From the NCBI RefSeq assembly GCF_030848805.1, contig NC_092367.1:6417019-6481018 (forward strand): 64,000 nucleotides of DNA. Reading direction: 5' to 3'. Below the pieces are notes generated by a model that did not search any database, was not told the origin of the DNA, and saw nothing but the letters and a program-made list of their open reading frames with translations. Source of the DNA: Temnothorax longispinosus. Taxonomy: Eukaryota; Arthropoda; Insecta; Hymenoptera; Formicidae. Shown here piece by piece: positions 62,587-64,000 of this stretch. Each line of letters begins with the position of its first letter. Position 1 is the stretch's first letter. Made by a program: the position numbers and the translations under genes.

Positions 62587-64000
62587 ATGTATAGAATCAT
62601 ATATTGCTCCCAGACAAAGGATCTAATATATAAGTACAATAAGCTATTGTTTATTAACGAAATATCTCTTACATCTTTTTTGATATATGAATAGTGAGCG
62701 CGTAATGTTGTTAATAAAAGAACATATATTATGAATCGCGTTGAATTATATAATCATACGGTTCAATGTTAATATTCTCAATGTAACATCGATATTAAAT
62801 TTTTTCGCATTTCTTTTACTTGCAAGCAGGAGCATACTCGAACAAAAAGCAACATTTGCTGTTGTGAGATATTTTTGTCATAAGGATCAAGCAAACCGAA
62901 TATTACCATTTCTTATAAAAGAAAATTCTTTAAAATTTTATTTCTAGAGTACACATAAATTTTATGTAGTTCCTTCTGCTGTCTCAAGTCACTAAGTTTT
63001 CTTTACGTGTTATGTATATCCGCTGAAAACCGCAGAATACCTTAGCGGAATCGAGATTCTTGATGCGACCCCAGGCACGAAACAAAATTCTACCGGTATC
63101 CAACAAACTGCAACGAGTAGCGCAAATGCATAGATATATTTCTCGTGTTACCAGTAAGGAGTCATACTCTCCCCCCCACCTCTCTCTCTTTCTTTCTCTT
63201 TCGACACTGTTGAATACTGGATGCGCCTCGCACTAAATCCCATTGAGCACTGAATGCAATTTGTGCGACCTGATATTTAGGGCTTTCAGTCACAGGATTC
63301 CTTTTGAGCATAAAGGATAATACAGGCATGCGGAAAAGCCTATCTGACGCCTGCCGTATAGCTTCTACGGTATTGGTAATATACACCTGACGTATCTTTT
63401 GTAATACATCCATATCTTTTCTCATCCATTTTCTCCTATCCATCTCTCTGGCACTCGCCTTCTCGCAGTTGCATCTCGCGCTTACACATCTCTTGCGTCG
63501 CATACGTGCAAACGAACAGCCGAGCCGGAGCGTAATAGCGCACCACGCTTTCCTTTAAAGTACCGCGTTTTATTGCTGCAACGTCGGTCGTTTTAGATAT
63601 CGCATCGACAGATATTGAATATATGCGTTAAAGCAGAAGAGAAAATTATGTAATTTATCATTATCTCAATATATTATGCAACGCAGATGGTTTAGCTTAT
63701 TATTAATAATAAACCGATGGAGAGAGAGAGACAGATCAGTTAAGCGATATGCTATAAATTTTAAATTGTTATAATTATCATTACGAGATAGATGGAAGAG
63801 AAATATGCAGAATTATGATAGTATATTACAATTTATATGATACAATATAGTATGAAAGTATCTATAATTTAATGTTTTTATTTTATAATTCCCCAACGAT
63901 ATTTTTTAAAACGTTGTGACATTTTATACAAACACATGCATTTAAATTATGTTATTTGATGAAGTTAATTATAAGTAATTGCAGTTGAAAAACCCTCTCT
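62587..64000. other. intergenic DNA at the right edge
   Basis: No recognised gene. A 113-codon minus-strand frame (63,162-63,503) ends in a low-complexity CT tract and has no identified domain. A short GA run lies at about 63,720. Confidence 0.4.

Overview
The window looks like nuclear DNA from a holometabolous insect, most likely a hymenopteran such as an ant. It is AT-rich with GC-richer islands at gene starts. Genes have short exons with consensus GT/AG splice sites, long introns, and non-coding DNA full of microsatellites, short inverted-repeat elements and a satellite array. The hymenopteran assignment is inference; the sequence only shows an insect-type gene set.

Two genes can be supported. 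(1) Fourteen exons on the minus strand (49,014 down to 36,616) join in a continuous frame to encode the first 652 residues of timeout (tim2), the insect orthologue of vertebrate TIMELESS, a replication-fork and checkpoint protein. All splice phases agree. Exons for the C-terminal half are not visible; they should lie left of base 1. (2) A single-exon plus-strand gene (4,823-7,582) encodes a 919-residue single-pass membrane protein with about 19 leucine-rich repeats. In Drosophila the LRR receptor gene 2mit sits inside an intron of timeout, and the same arrangement is seen here, so I call this gene 2mit. If so, bases 1-36,615 are part of one timeout intron of more than 36 kb that hosts 2mit on the opposite strand.

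Layout: 1-4,590 non-coding; 4,594-4,822 2mit leader with a TATA candidate and a 41-codon upstream ORF; 4,823-7,582 2mit; 7,583 to about 9,040 probable 3' UTR; about 9,040-29,518 long non-coding intron with no recognised gene. At 29,519-34,733 lies a composite repeat: two large palindromes bracketing 19 copies of a 182-bp satellite, with a six-unit higher-order repeat inside. At 36,046-36,507 lies a mosaic of three segments that also occur at 25.4-28.8 kb, two inverted and one direct, just beyond timeout exon 14. Timeout exons and introns occupy 36,616-49,014. A GC-rich block at 49,560-50,060 is the best candidate for a promoter region. The right end (50-64 kb) has no firm gene, one weak pair of possible plus-strand exons near 53.6-54.0 kb, and an inverted, circularly permuted duplication at 54.9-55.5 and 57.6-58.2 kb.

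No tRNA, rRNA, CRISPR array or intact transposase gene was recognised. The most unusual object is the palindrome-satellite-palindrome composite inside the timeout intron.
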